Positions 7,970-18,036 of a stretch of DNA of 33,062 nucleotides are shown piece after piece. This stretch comes from Betaproteobacteria bacterium RIFCSPLOWO2_02_FULL_63_19. GTDB lineage: Bacteria > Pseudomonadota > Gammaproteobacteria > Burkholderiales > SG8-39. The DNA is taken from assembly GCA_001770415.1 (NCBI GenBank), contig MEQX01000005.1, positions 1 through 33,062 of the forward strand. The letters run 5' to 3'. A program made the translations under genes and the position numbers. The notes under the pieces were generated by a model, which saw only the letters and a list, made by a program, of their open reading frames with translations, searched no databases and was not told the DNA's origin. Each line of letters starts with the position of its first letter. The first letter of the stretch is position 1.

Positions 7970-9744
7970 CGGCGCGATCCTTGCTCACCCGGCCTGCCGG
8001 GGTTGGGCCGGGAAAGGAAGCCCGCATTCGGTGCAAAGGCCCTGAAGGCGCGAAAGTCGCCGTCGATGCTCGGGTCGTGCACCACGATCGGGCGAATGAA
8101 TACGACCAGTTCGGTTTTGCGGTTTTCGCGATTGCGGTTGCCGAAGATCGCGCCGACGCTGGGAATCTCGAACAGCCCGGGTATCGTGTCCTCGTTGTCC
8201 GTATTGGAGTCCTGGATCAGACCTCCCATGACGGCGATCTGGCCGCTGTTGACTTTGATCACCGATTCCATTTCACGTGTCTGGATTTCGGGAATCCGGC
8301 TTACGATCGGGGCGACGTTGCAGGAACTGACGCCGATGCCGCAGGGGTTCGCGAGCGTGGGGTTGGGATCGTTCACGAATCCGATGATACGAGTGATCGC
8401 GGGCTTGAGATTGAGCAGCACCGTGTCGGTGTCGCCTATCTGCGGCGTTACGTTCATCACGAACCCCACCGGGACGACATTGGGCGTGGTCGTAAAGCTC
8501 GTCGACGATACCCCCTGGGTGGCGGTCGTGTCGCCCTTGATGGTGAAATAGACACGGTTGTCGACGACCTTCAGCATTGCCGTCTGGTTGTTCAGCACGC
8601 TGATTTTAGGGCTCGAGAGGACACGCACGTTGCCGAAGGACTCCAGCAGCCGCAGTGTCACGCCGACGCCTTCCGCGGCATAGTTCAGCAGGAGCAGGCT
8701 CGAGTTTACGCCGGCCAGCGATGTTCCCTGGACCGACTGGGCGCCGCTCAACGTACCCGGCCCGTTTCTGACCAGCGACCAGTCGATGCCGCGCTGGTAA
8801 TTGTTGTTCAACTGTACTTCGGCAATCGTTGCCTCGATGAGAACCTGGCGCTTGGCACTGAATTGCACCTGGTCGAGAAACTCCTGGATTTTTTCATGTT
8901 GACGCGACGTGGCACGAATGCTGAGTACGCCCGCCTCCGGATTGGAAATAACCGATGCCGCTTCGCGGAAGCTGGTATTTGCAGTGGCAGGCGGTCTCGG
9001 GCTCTGCTGACCCGCGGCTGCCTGTGCGCTTTGCGCGGTTGCCGCCGCGGGCTGCGCAGCCTGTGTAGCCTGTCCGGCGGGAATCACTTTATCGGTTTCG
9101 CGCAGGATATCCTTGATGTTCTCGACCAGGGTCTGCCAGAACCTGTTCGAGGACTTGTTGTCGACGGTAGTCGATGAAGTATTGCTGCTGCTTCCGCCGC
9201 CGGCGCCACCGCCACCGGCGCCGCCGGCTCCAGCAGCCGCCCCGCCTGATATCTGGGACGAGACGCCGACGGTTCCGGACGTCGTGCGTTCCATGTTCAG
9301 GTAATCGACCTTATACACGCGCAGATAGGGAGTGTCCGGCATGACGAGCAGGTTAGGGCCGTCCAATTCCCAGCGCATGTCCACCTGTTTCGCTATTCGG
9401 GTCAGCAACTGCGGCAAGGTCTGGTCGATCGCGTTCAGCGTTACTACGCCTTTGATCCCCGGGTTGACGTCCACGTTCAGTTTTGCGTCCCGTGCGAGCG
9501 CGAACAGCAGTTCCTGAACGTTGACACTGTTGACGACGACGCTGTAGGTCTCCGGCTTCAATGCCGGCTTGGGTTTGGGCAATACCGTCGAGATCTGGAC
9601 AGGCGCCGGGATTTTGCCGACCACAGGCTGGTCGCTCGGCTGTACATGGCCCGGTGAGGGCTGCAAAGGCGCTTGTGCGCAGGCGCCAAGGAACAGACCC
9701 AGCCACACAGTGTACCGGGCGCGCGTCGACAAACGTGTGAGCAC
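7966..9744 (-). CDS. mshL: MshL-like outer-membrane secretin (lipoprotein)
   Basis: An outer-membrane pore of the secretin family. I prefer the GTG at 9744 (592 residues): it follows GCGAGGACCT, a plausible ribosome site, and gives a compact lipoprotein signal ending LGAC with Cys22. An ATG at 9789 gives 607 residues but adds a poor N-terminus and lacks a ribosome site. A short secretin/N-terminal domain (VNVQELLFALARDAKLNVDV) is followed by a Gly/Ser/Ala-rich linker, a further N-domain and the C-terminal secretin domain with the typical VLIEATIAEVQLNNNYQRGIDW, RVLSSPKISVLNNQTA and SVIKVNSGQIAVMGGLIQD segments. It overlaps the TPR gene by 4 bp and lies downstream of the MshM-like ATPase. Secretin identity is clear; MshL subtype comes from the neighbourhood. 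Confidence 0.9.
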   Translation of the reverse strand: MLTRLSTRARYTVWLGLFLGACAQAPLQPSPGHVQPSDQPVVGKIPAPVQISTVLPKPKPALKPETYSVVVNSVNVQELLFALARDAKLNVDVNPGIKGVVTLNAIDQTLPQLLTRIAKQVDMRWELDGPNLLVMPDTPYLRVYKVDYLNMERTTSGTVGVSSQISGGAAAGAGGAGGGGAGGGSSSNTSSTTVDNKSSNRFWQTLVENIKDILRETDKVIPAGQATQAAQPAAATAQSAQAAAGQQSPRPPATANTSFREAASVISNPEAGVLSIRATSRQHEKIQEFLDQVQFSAKRQVLIEATIAEVQLNNNYQRGIDWSLVRNGPGTLSGAQSVQGTSLAGVNSSLLLLNYAAEGVGVTLRLLESFGNVRVLSSPKISVLNNQTAMLKVVDNRVYFTIKGDTTATQGVSSTSFTTTPNVVPVGFVMNVTPQIGDTDTVLLNLKPAITRIIGFVNDPNPTLANPCGIGVSSCNVAPIVSRIPEIQTREMESVIKVNSGQIAVMGGLIQDSNTDNEDTIPGLFEIPSVGAIFGNRNRENRKTELVVFIRPIVVHDPSIDGDFRAFRAFAPNAGFLSRPNPGRPGEQGSRR

Positions 9745-9814
9745 AGGTCCTCGCTGTTTGGGAGCTAGTACAACTTTATACTCTAACACATTGATTTGGA
9801 TAGTCCGATACGCA

Positions 9815-11449
9815 TTATTGGCGGTTTTGACTACGCATGCGCCCGATCGTTAGATGGAAGGGCTTTCCGGTCAAAAATTCGCGCGGAAGCTTGTCCAACG
9901 CGGCGCTCGCTTGCTCGATGTTCGGGTACGACCCGTATGCGAGGCGATACCACTGTACGTCGTCGCTTTTTACGCTGTAGATGTGAAACCTCTCCTTTGG
10001 CGCCTTCTTGATCGCTGAAAGCAAGAAATTCTCCAGTCCTGCCACATCGGAGTGTTTCGCGACGAAAAGCTGAATCGAGTAGTTATCCTGGGGCGCGGCT
10101 TCAAGCCACCTTTGCGTTGCAGCAAACAGCTCGCGCACGAGTTTGCCTTGCGCGGGCTCTTGCGGTGCCATCGGGGGCGGCGACTTGGCCGCGTGTTCCC
10201 CGCTGCGTTCCGTTTCGGCAGCGCCGTTTTCCGATTCGACGGACCGCTTTGCGGCCAGGACGCTCGCCTGGCCCGTGACCGAGAACTCGTCTGCCGCTCG
10301 TTCAGTGGGCGGCGCAAAATGAGCGGCTGGCGTCTCGGGGACCGCTTTCTCCGGCGCGACCCGTGTATTGCGCGTCGGCTCCCGGGTGGCCGGAGCGGGT
10401 GCAGCGGCCGGAACGGCCAACGGCGCCGTCAGGGAAGCAGCAGGTTCGCTCGTCGTCTTGTTCCCCGGAGCTGGCGCCACGCGCATAGGCTTGGCTGGCC
10501 GGGGCCCGGCGGGCGCGGCGCTTTCCGAAGGTCTGACCGAATCGGGGCGGTCATGAACCAGGAGATCAAGGTTCAAGCCGATCAGTAGTCCGCCTGCAAC
10601 TCCGGCGGCTGCGAGAGCGAAGGGGCGCCAGTTCTTCCTCGCGCGATAGAACTCCGAATCGCGTATCGCCCTGCGCACTTCCTTCACCGTCACCGCGTGC
10701 ACGTTCGCCGCAAATGCCGCCAGCAGCGATTTGTCGGCGAGAATGTTGACTCTGCGTGTGAGTCCTCCTGAGGCTTCGGCTATGAGGCGAATCGCCTTCG
10801 CCGAGAATACGCTGGGACCGCGATAGCCTGCGGCGCGCATGCGGAAGTCGATGTAACGCTCGACGTCGTTGCCCGCAAGGGGCTCGAGACGGAACGTGTG
10901 GGTAATGCGGTCCATCAACTGGCGCAACTGCGCAGTGTTGAGGTGTTCGTCGAGTTCGGGTTGGCCGAACAGCACTATCTGCAGCAGCTTGTGCCTGTTC
11001 GTCTCGAGATTCGACAGCAGGCGGATCTCCTCCAGCGTCTCACGCGGCATCGCGTGCGCTTCGTCGATAAGCACCACCACGCGCCGCCCCTCGGCGTAGA
11101 GCGCGATCAGATGATCGAGCAGCGCGCGCATCAGACGACTGGGACGGTCGTTGGCCAGCTCGATCTTGAGTTCGTCGGCGACCGCAAACAGGATTTCGTC
11201 GTTGGACAGCGACGGATTCGCAAGATAGATGGTTTCGACGTTTTCCGGCAGGCGTTCCATGAGCACGCGGCAAAGCATCGTCTTTCCGCTGCCTACCTCG
11301 CCGGTGACCTTGACGATGCCCTCGTCGTGGCCGATCGCGTACAGCAACGCGTCCAGCGTCGCGCCCCGGTTCGCGCCGCCGAAGAAGAAGTCGGTGTGTG
11401 GCGTGATACGAAACGGCGGCTCGTTCAGGCCGAAATGGTCGAGATACAT
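9815..11449 (-). CDS. ExeA/MshM-like AAA ATPase with membrane helix and SPOR-like C-terminus
   Basis: A 544-residue protein. Residues 1-270 are the GspA/ExeA/MshM-type AAA domain: the start MYLDHFGLNEPPFRITPHTDFFF is characteristic, with Walker A GEVGSGKT (50-57) and Walker B VVVLIDEAH (124-132). A membrane helix follows at about 277-297, then a long Pro/Ala-rich periplasmic spacer (about 300-450). The C-terminal domain (about 460-535, with YSIQLFVAKHSD and WYRLAYGSYPNIEQASAAL) looks like a SPOR peptidoglycan-binding fold. ExeA proteins use peptidoglycan binding to help the secretin cross the wall. The secretin gene lies just downstream, which fits. It follows the response regulator by 38 bp. 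The AAA assignment is firm; the SPOR call is by pattern only. Confidence 0.87.
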   Translation of the reverse strand: MYLDHFGLNEPPFRITPHTDFFFGGANRGATLDALLYAIGHDEGIVKVTGEVGSGKTMLCRVLMERLPENVETIYLANPSLSNDEILFAVADELKIELANDRPSRLMRALLDHLIALYAEGRRVVVLIDEAHAMPRETLEEIRLLSNLETNRHKLLQIVLFGQPELDEHLNTAQLRQLMDRITHTFRLEPLAGNDVERYIDFRMRAAGYRGPSVFSAKAIRLIAEASGGLTRRVNILADKSLLAAFAANVHAVTVKEVRRAIRDSEFYRARKNWRPFALAAAGVAGGLLIGLNLDLLVHDRPDSVRPSESAAPAGPRPAKPMRVAPAPGNKTTSEPAASLTAPLAVPAAAPAPATREPTRNTRVAPEKAVPETPAAHFAPPTERAADEFSVTGQASVLAAKRSVESENGAAETERSGEHAAKSPPPMAPQEPAQGKLVRELFAATQRWLEAAPQDNYSIQLFVAKHSDVAGLENFLLSAIKKAPKERFHIYSVKSDDVQWYRLAYGSYPNIEQASAALDKLPREFLTGKPFHLTIGRMRSQNRQ

Positions 11450-11487
11450 GTCGTGTCCTGCAGCTTGCAGTTATGCGGGACCGCAGC

Positions 11488-12904
<1,417 letters not shown>

Positions 12905-12912
<8 letters not shown>

Positions 12913-13636
12913 GCACGGGGACCTCGATGCATTTTAGAAACGCGTTCTCCAGCGTCGATTCGCCAAATTCCCCGCGTAACTCACGCGGGGTGCCGCAGAA
13001 GGCGAATCTCCCCCGGTGTAGGACCAGCATATGGTCGCAGATTTCCTCGATGTCCGCGAGTGAATGCGAAGTAAGCAGCAAGGTTCGGCCTTCGGTGCGC
13101 AGACGCATGAGAATGGTCTTGACGCGCGCCCTCGCCGATGGATCCAGGCCGGTCATGGGCTCGTCGAGAACATACAGATCGCGCTCGGAGAGGAAGCAGC
13201 CCGCCAGCCCGAGTTTCTGCGTCATGCCTTTCGAGTAGGAGCGCACCGGACTGCCAAGTGCGGCCTGATCCAGATCGAGGTCATCGAACATGGCGCGAAT
13301 ACGCGATTCGTCATAGTCGCGGTGCGCGAGCCGGAGCATCGTGCCGACGAATTCGCGACCGGTAAGAAAGTACGGTGGAATGAATCGCTCGGGCAGGAAT
13401 GAGAGGCGCGAGCGCGCCTGCGGCTTGTGGCATGCAATGCCGTGGATGCTGATGTCGCCGGTGTCGAGATCGCAAAAATCGAGCAAGCATTTTATCAGCG
13501 TGGTCTTGCCGGCTCCGTTGAGTCCCGCAAGTCCCAGGAACTGGCCCTCAGGCAGCACCAAGTCGATCTCACGCAGTACCGCCGTAGATCCAAAACTCTT
13601 GCTTACCCTTGAGAAACGAACGACCGGATCGGTCAT
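12905..13636 (-). CDS. ABC transporter ATP-binding protein without a linked permease
   Basis: A 243-residue ABC ATPase of the NatA/NosF-like type. It has Walker A GLNGAGKT (38-45), a divergent signature SYSKGM (133-138), Walker B DLYVLDEP (153-160), a D-loop GLDP and H-loop His191. The start at 13636 (MTDPVVRFSRVSKSFG) is standard for the fold. In-frame codons back to 13816 would add 60 low-quality residues overlapping the mlaF promoter zone and are rejected. It is the first gene of the minus-strand block and overlaps the regulator gene by 8 bp. The next upstream genes are divergent mla genes, so no permease is adjacent. Substrate and partner are unknown. The Walker motifs, signature and H-loop suggest an active ATPase. 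Confidence 0.85.
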
Positions 13637-13838
13637 CGCAAGTCGCGCAGAATTGTTACTGGTCAGCGATGATATACGAAATCTCGCTGGCCAATCAGCA
13701 AGCGGCGGTTTCGAAATGCCGGCCCGTCTCGTCGGGGCTCGTTCGCTTCCATGCATCGCCTTCACACGGCTGCGCGGGGGACGTGCCCCATGCCGTTCTG
13801 GGCTAGAATCCGCCATTTAACTTCTGCGCGCCATATTC
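13637..13838. promoter_or_regulatory. Divergent intergenic region between the pilus block and the mla operon
   Basis: A 202-bp gene-free stretch from which both large operons start outward, so it should contain at least one promoter for each. On the plus strand TAGAAT (13804-13809) is a reasonable -10 box for mlaF, but the matching -35 area is poor. On the minus strand TATATC (complement of 13671-13676), with TTGCTG (complement of 13696-13701) 19 bp upstream, is a weak candidate for the ABC ATPase gene. I found no convincing -24/-12 sigma-54 element here. Confidence 0.45.
13804..13809 (+). promoter_or_regulatory. Candidate -10 box for the mla operon
   Basis: TAGAAT lies 29 bp upstream of the mlaF GTG start in the context GGGCTAGAATCCGCC. 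It matches TATAAT at five of six positions. No good -35 hexamer lies 16-18 bp upstream, so the call is tentative. Confidence 0.3.
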
Positions 13839-14648
13839 GTGAGCAAAGGCAATCTGGTCGAGGTCGACAACGTCACTTTCGGCTATGAGCAGAAAACCGT
13901 TCTGCGGCAGATCAGCCTTAGCGTTCCGAAAGGCCACGTGGTGGCCATCATGGGGCTGTCGGGATGCGGCAAGACGACCTTGTTGCGATTGATCGGCGGC
14001 TCGGTGAAGCCCAAGAAAGGGGAAGTGCGCGTTGCCGGCCACGTGGTGAACAAGCTGTCCGCGGATGAACTCTATCTACTGCGCAGGAAGATGGGCGTGT
14101 TGTTCCAGTTCGGCGCGCTGTTTACCGACATATCCGCGCTTGAAAACGTGGCCTTTCAGATGCGCGAACACACGGAATTGCCCGACGCGCTGATTCGCGA
14201 CCTGGCGATAATGAAGTTGAACGCGGTGGGTCTGCGCGGCGCTTCGCACCTCATGCCCTCCGAACTGTCCGGGGGTATGGCACGCCGCGTCGCGCTGGCC
14301 CGCTCCATCGCTTTGGATCCGATGCTGATGTTGTACGACGAACCCTTCGCGGGCCTCGATCCGATAGCCCTCGGAGTGATCGGCCGGCTGATCCGGCATC
14401 TTAACGACACGCTGGGCGCGACCTCGATCATCGTGACGCATGACGTTGTCGAGGTGCTGGGCATTGTCGATTACGTCTATTTCATGTCCGAAGGCGTCAT
14501 CATCGCCCAGGGCACTCCTGACGAGATCCGTGCCTCGGAGGATTCGTTTGTGCACCAGTTCGTCTATGGCGAGACGCACGGACCGGTCGCGTTTCACTAC
14601 CCGGCAACGGACCTGCGCGAAGACATCTTCGCGGAGGCGGCGACATGA
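13839..14648 (+). CDS. mlaF: MlaF, ATPase of the Mla phospholipid transporter
   Basis: A 269-residue ABC ATPase that powers the inner-membrane MlaFEDB complex, which moves phospholipids between the outer and inner membranes. It has Walker A GLSGCGKT (39-46), signature ELSGGM (142-147), Walker B LMLYDEP (163-169) and the MlaF-typical stretch [20 protein letters not shown] (about 87-106). The start is GTG at 13839; the sequence from there ([16 protein letters not shown]) matches normal family length. First gene of the mla operon, followed by mlaE, D, A, C and B. Its stop codon lies in an exact 16-bp repeat that recurs at the mlaE start. Confidence 0.95.
   Translation: MSKGNLVEVDNVTFGYEQKTVLRQISLSVPKGHVVAIMGLSGCGKTTLLRLIGGSVKPKKGEVRVAGHVVNKLSADELYLLRRKMGVLFQFGALFTDISALENVAFQMREHTELPDALIRDLAIMKLNAVGLRGASHLMPSELSGGMARRVALARSIALDPMLMLYDEPFAGLDPIALGVIGRLIRHLNDTLGATSIIVTHDVVEVLGIVDYVYFMSEGVIIAQGTPDEIRASEDSFVHQFVYGETHGPVAFHYPATDLREDIFAEAAT
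14633..14648 (+). repeat. 16-bp direct repeat, copy 1 (end of mlaF)
   Basis: GGAGGCGGCGACATGA, covering the last codons and the stop of mlaF. An identical copy starts exactly 110 bp downstream and carries the mlaE ribosome site and start codon. Flanking bases do not match, so identity stops at 16 bp. Confidence 0.85.
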
Positions 14649-14758
14649 GCAGGGAGCAGGGGCCCCGCTGGGCGGGGATGCGACCGGCCGCGATTGTCGC
14701 CCGACGCCGAGGCTGCGATGGGACGGGGACGGACGGCGCAAGGGAGGCGGCGACATGA
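14645..14758 (+). CDS. Possible 37-codon reading frame between mlaF and mlaE
   Basis: An ATG overlapping the mlaF stop (ATGA) opens a 37-codon frame ending at a TGA that overlaps the mlaE start. Its C-terminal residues (EAAT) repeat those of MlaF because both end in the same 16-bp repeat. The product is Arg/Gly-rich with no recognisable domain. It may be translated simply as a consequence of stop/start coupling, keeping ribosomes moving from mlaF to mlaE. It is more likely a by-product of a small insertion or duplication than a functional gene. Confidence 0.2.
   Translation: MSREQGPRWAGMRPAAIVARRRGCDGTGTDGAREAAT
14743..14758 (+). repeat. 16-bp direct repeat, copy 2 (ribosome site and start of mlaE)
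   Basis: Exact second copy of the repeat at the mlaF end. Here its GGAGG acts as the Shine-Dalgarno for mlaE and its ATG is the mlaE start. Removing one repeat plus the 94 bp between them would leave mlaF and mlaE overlapping as ATGA, the arrangement used elsewhere in this operon. Confidence 0.85.
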
Positions 14759-15549
14759 TGCTTGGCGCCTCGGAGTTGCTGCGCAGGCTCGGCGCGCACG
14801 TGACCGGCATGGTCTGGCGGCTGGGTTTCGCGACCAGGTTTTTCTTGCTCATACTCAAGCAGTCGGGTCCGAGCTTCCGGCGGTTTCACCTGACGGTGCG
14901 GGAAATGTACTTTTCCGGGGTGCAGTCGCTCATCATTATCATCGTCTCGGGACTGTTCGTCGGTATGGTGTTGGGGCTGCAGGGCTATGACACGCTGGTA
15001 CGCTACGGGTCTTCGGAGGCGCTAGGGGTGCTGGTCGCACTGTCGCTCGTGCGCGAGCTGGGGCCGGTGGTTGCCGGCCTGCTTTTCGCGAGCCGGGCCG
15101 GCTCTGCCATCACCGCGGAGATCGGACTGATGAAGGCGACCGAGCAGCTCGATGCAATGGAAATGATGGCCGTCGATCCGATCGCTCGCGTGGTCGCGCC
15201 GCGGTTCTGGGCGGGGGTCATCTCGATGCCGCTGCTGGCTGCGTTGTTTTCGGCAATGGGCGTCTTCGGTGGCTATCTGGTGGGCGTGCGGATGATCGGC
15301 GTGGACGAGGGCTCGTTCTGGTCGCAGATGAGCGCCGCGGTGGACTTCGTCGATGACGTCTTGAACGGCGTCATCAAGAGCTTCGTGTTTGGCATGGCGA
15401 TCACTTGGATCGCGGTGTTTGAAGGCTACGATGCGCCGCCGACGGCCGAAGGCGTGTCAGGCGCCACGACGCGCACGGTGGTTACGGCATCACTGTGGGT
15501 GCTTGCACTGGATTTTGTACTGACTGCTTTGATGTTCCGGGGGAACTGA
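14755..15549 (+). CDS. mlaE: MlaE, permease of the Mla phospholipid transporter
   Basis: A 264-residue integral membrane protein of the MlaE/YrbE permease family, close to the usual 260. The start at 14755 is chosen for the strong AGGGAGG 7 bp upstream; the frame is open further back but overlaps mlaF. Membrane segments are visible near 53-75, 84-105 (including [21 protein letters not shown], a family hallmark), 150-175, 200-225 and 238-260. The motif around [24 protein letters not shown] is typical of MlaE. It should form the transmembrane channel dimer with MlaF and bind the MlaD hexamer, whose gene follows after 2 bp. Confidence 0.95.
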   Translation: MMLGASELLRRLGAHVTGMVWRLGFATRFFLLILKQSGPSFRRFHLTVREMYFSGVQSLIIIIVSGLFVGMVLGLQGYDTLVRYGSSEALGVLVALSLVRELGPVVAGLLFASRAGSAITAEIGLMKATEQLDAMEMMAVDPIARVVAPRFWAGVISMPLLAALFSAMGVFGGYLVGVRMIGVDEGSFWSQMSAAVDFVDDVLNGVIKSFVFGMAITWIAVFEGYDAPPTAEGVSGATTRTVVTASLWVLALDFVLTALMFRGN

Positions 15550-15551
15550 AC

Positions 15552-16028
15552 ATGATGTCGCGCAAGACGCTGGATCTGTGGGTGGGTGTGTTCGTCGCGA
15601 TCGGTTTCGGAGCGCTTCTCTTCCTGGCGCTGAAAGTCGCGAATCTGTCGTGGCTGAGTGGCGCTGGTACTTACCAGATCAGCGCCAAGTTTGACAACAT
15701 CGGCGGCCTCAAGGTGCGCGCACCGGTGAAGAGTTCGGGGGTGGTTGTGGGACGCGTGCGCGAGATTCACTTCGACAACCAGACATTCGAGGCCGTGGTG
15801 ACGATGTCGATCGACAGCAAGTACCAGTTTCCGAGGGACACCTCGGCCAAGATTCTCACTTCAGGGCTGCTGGGCGAGCAGTTCATCGGTATTTCCGCCG
15901 GGGGCGATACGGTCAACCTGAAGGACGGCGATTCGTTAAAGATCACGCAGTCCGCGGTCGTTCTCGAGAATCTCATCAGTCAGTTCTTGTATAGTAAAGC
16001 AGCCGAAGGAGGCGATAAGAAACAATGA
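15552..16028 (+). CDS. mlaD: MlaD, MCE-domain substrate-binding subunit
   Basis: A 158-residue protein with one N-terminal membrane helix (about 8-29) and an MCE domain (about 38-115, with AKFDNIGGLKVRAPVKSSGV and TSGLLGEQFIGI). MlaD forms a periplasmic hexameric ring on MlaE that passes lipids to or from MlaC. The start at 15552 lies 2 bp after the mlaE stop and directly precedes the helix; longer in-frame versions overlap mlaE. The stop overlaps mlaA by four bases. The C-terminal helix is shorter than in E. coli MlaD. Confidence 0.94.
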   Translation: MMSRKTLDLWVGVFVAIGFGALLFLALKVANLSWLSGAGTYQISAKFDNIGGLKVRAPVKSSGVVVGRVREIHFDNQTFEAVVTMSIDSKYQFPRDTSAKILTSGLLGEQFIGISAGGDTVNLKDGDSLKITQSAVVLENLISQFLYSKAAEGGDKKQ

Positions 16029-16939
16029 TTTTTTCTTCCGCGATCAAGAGACTTTGCGCGACAGCTGTTCTTGGGTGGGCACTGTCCGGTTGTGCCACGA
16101 CCGGAGGCGCAAACCCTGAGGACCCGCTGCAGCCGATCAATCGCGCGATATTCGGGTTTAACGATTCCTTCGATGAGTTTCTGCTGAAGCCCGTTGCCGA
16201 AGCTTATCGCGCCGCGCTTCCGGAACCGGTACGCGCCGGCGTGACCAATTTCTTTTCCAACATCGAGGATGTCTGGATCGGTGCCAACAATTTGCTTCAG
16301 GGCAAGCCGGAGCAGGCGCTGCAGGATATGTTGCGGGTGGTCATCAATACCATCTTCGGAATCGGCGGCGTGCTGGACGTGGCCTACGACGAAGGACTGG
16401 ACAAGCACAACGAGGACTTCGGACAGACGCTCGGCCGCTGGGGTATCGGAAGCGGGCCCTATCTGGTCCTGCCGTTCTTTGGGCCGAGTACGCTGCGCGA
16501 CGGCGTCGCTCGCCTTGGCGTCGACAACGCGGTGGATCCGGTCTGGACCATCGATCGCGTGTCGACGCGCAATTCGCTCTACACGGTGCGCGCAGTGAAC
16601 ACCCGCGCCGGGCTCCTGGATGCGGCGCGGGTCATGGAACAGGCGGCACTCGATAAGTACAGATTTGTCAGAGACGCCTATCTGCAGAGGCGGCGGAGTC
16701 TCATCTACGACGGCGATCCGCCGAGCGAACCCAAAGCCAAGCGCGCGGCGGCGCCGGACGAAACGACAGTGCGACAGCCGCCCGATTTTGGTCGTGACGA
16801 CATGCGCAATGCCGCAACTGAGCGTCCCGCCAACGAAACCGCCAATTTGTGCTTCGAAGCAAGCGCTCTTTTCGTTTATCCTGGCACCGGCGCCGCCGAC
16901 GATGCCGCGGTGGCGAGCGGCGCCATTTCCATCCGCTGA
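16025..16939 (+). CDS. mlaA: MlaA (VacJ) outer-membrane lipoprotein
   Basis: A 304-residue lipoprotein with lipobox LSGC (Cys23). The MlaA core spans about 33-230 with family landmarks DPLQPINRAIFGFND, PVRAGVTNFFSNI, GKPEQALQDMLRVVINTIFGIGG, NEDFGQTLGRWGIGSGPYLVLPFFGPSTLRD and YDEGLD. MlaA removes misplaced phospholipids from the outer leaflet and hands them to MlaC. Residues after about 235 form an extra tail rich in Ala, Arg and Pro that goes beyond the E. coli protein. A good AAGGAGG lies 12 bp before the start. Placement inside the mla operon, rather than apart from it, is common in betaproteobacteria. Confidence 0.95.
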   Translation: MIFSSAIKRLCATAVLGWALSGCATTGGANPEDPLQPINRAIFGFNDSFDEFLLKPVAEAYRAALPEPVRAGVTNFFSNIEDVWIGANNLLQGKPEQALQDMLRVVINTIFGIGGVLDVAYDEGLDKHNEDFGQTLGRWGIGSGPYLVLPFFGPSTLRDGVARLGVDNAVDPVWTIDRVSTRNSLYTVRAVNTRAGLLDAARVMEQAALDKYRFVRDAYLQRRRSLIYDGDPPSEPKAKRAAAPDETTVRQPPDFGRDDMRNAATERPANETANLCFEASALFVYPGTGAADDAAVASGAISIR

Positions 16940-16962
16940 CCTTCTGGCCCCCGGTTCCTACT

Positions 16963-17571
16963 ATGAAGCCTCTGTTATCTCTGCTCTTCGCAATGGTCTC
17001 GTCGGTGGTGCTGGCGCAGGATGTCGCGCCCGACGTGCTGGTGAAGCGGATCACCGCGGAAGTCATCGACATCATCAAGCAGGACAAGGATATTCAGGCG
17101 GGAAATTCGAAGAAAATCGCGGATCTCGTCGAGAAGCGCATCCTGCCGCATTTCAGCTTCGCCCGTATGACGCAGATTGCATTGGCCGTCAACTGGCGCC
17201 GTGCGACCCCCGAACAGAAAAAACAGCTAACCGAGGAGTTCAAGACGCTGCTCGTGCGCACCTATTCGAACGCGCTTGCGCTTTATCGCGACCAGAGAAT
17301 CGATTTCAAGCCGCTGCACATGCGGCCGGACGACGTCGACGTGACGGTAAAGTCCGAAGTGCGGCAAAGGGGCAAGCAGCCGGTGACGCTCCACTACGAT
17401 ATGGAAAAGACGGCGCACGGATGGAAGGTCTACGATGTGAAGGTCGGCGGCGTATCACTCATCACCAACTATCGGGAAGATTTCGCGGGCCAGGTGCGCG
17501 AATCCGGTATCGACGGACTGATCAAGTCGCTGGTTTCGAAAAACCGCGCTGCCCGTTCGGACAAATCATGA
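16963..17571 (+). CDS. mlaC: MlaC, periplasmic phospholipid shuttle
   Basis: A 202-residue exported protein with a signal peptide (about 1-18, cleavage after VLA) and a single MlaC/Ttg2D domain. Family features include LVEKRILPHFSFARMTQIAL, WRRATPEQKKQLTEEFKTLLVRTYSNAL and GWKVYDVKVGGVSLITNYR. It ferries phospholipid across the periplasm between MlaA and MlaFEDB. The start at 16963 gives the signal peptide; earlier in-frame codons overlap mlaA. It lies 23 bp after mlaA and 88 bp before mlaB. Confidence 0.95.
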   Translation: MKPLLSLLFAMVSSVVLAQDVAPDVLVKRITAEVIDIIKQDKDIQAGNSKKIADLVEKRILPHFSFARMTQIALAVNWRRATPEQKKQLTEEFKTLLVRTYSNALALYRDQRIDFKPLHMRPDDVDVTVKSEVRQRGKQPVTLHYDMEKTAHGWKVYDVKVGGVSLITNYREDFAGQVRESGIDGLIKSLVSKNRAARSDKS

Positions 17572-17659
17572 GAGGGGCGGACGGCCAGAGCCGGCTCCCG
17601 CGCGGGTACGGGAATTCGGGAAATCCGGTCCGCAAGGCGGAATCGCTGGAATTGGCGCC

Positions 17660-17947
17660 ATGATTCAGCACGAAGGCGAGACTCTGAAGCTGGAAGGTGC
17701 GGTAACGCTCGATACCGTTCCTGAATTGATCTCGACAGCCGAAGAACGAATCGGGAAGGGAATCACCGTGGTTGATTTTGCTGCGGTGACCGAAGTGGAC
17801 TCGGCGGCGGTGGCGCTCGCGCTCGACTGGATTCGCCGGGCCGAGCGGGCAAATGTCGCGCTGCGGCTCGTCAATCTGCCCGAATCCATGCAGATCCTCG
17901 CCGAACTCTACGGGGTATCGGAACTGCTCCGGCCCGCGAGCGCCTGA
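17660..17947 (+). CDS. mlaB: MlaB, STAS-domain subunit
   Basis: A 95-residue single STAS domain (MIQHEGETLKLEGAVTLDTV... ITVVDFAAVTEVDSAAVALALDW). MlaB binds MlaF and is needed for stability and ATPase activity of the complex. The Asp-Ser pair in VDSAAVALAL corresponds to the STAS loop that is phosphorylatable in anti-sigma antagonists. It is the last mla gene; 88 bp separate it from mlaC and no strong ribosome site is visible. Confidence 0.88.
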   Translation: MIQHEGETLKLEGAVTLDTVPELISTAEERIGKGITVVDFAAVTEVDSAAVALALDWIRRAERANVALRLVNLPESMQILAELYGVSELLRPASA

Positions 17948-18036
17948 AGTGTCCAAAACGATGACGATGCGAAGGGATCCGAAAACAAGAAGAGGATCCC
18001 ACACTATCCCTGAGTTCCGATGCTGTCCGAATCACG

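Noticed and set aside
8853-8866. TGGCAC....TTGC resembling a sigma-54 -24/-12 promoter
   Set aside because: The spacing is one base too short, it points antisense inside the secretin gene, and no gene follows on that strand.
2320-9177. Long open frames on the plus strand opposite the pilus genes (for example 2320..3513, 4714..5697 and 7849..9177)
   Set aside because: They are rich in Arg, Gly, His and Asp, have no recognisable domains or ribosome sites, and lie fully opposite well-supported genes. High GC at third positions leaves such frames open by chance.
13637-13816. A 60-residue N-terminal extension of the ABC ATPase
   Set aside because: The extension is unlike any ABC ATPase, covers the divergent promoter area, and the normal domain opening is at 13636.
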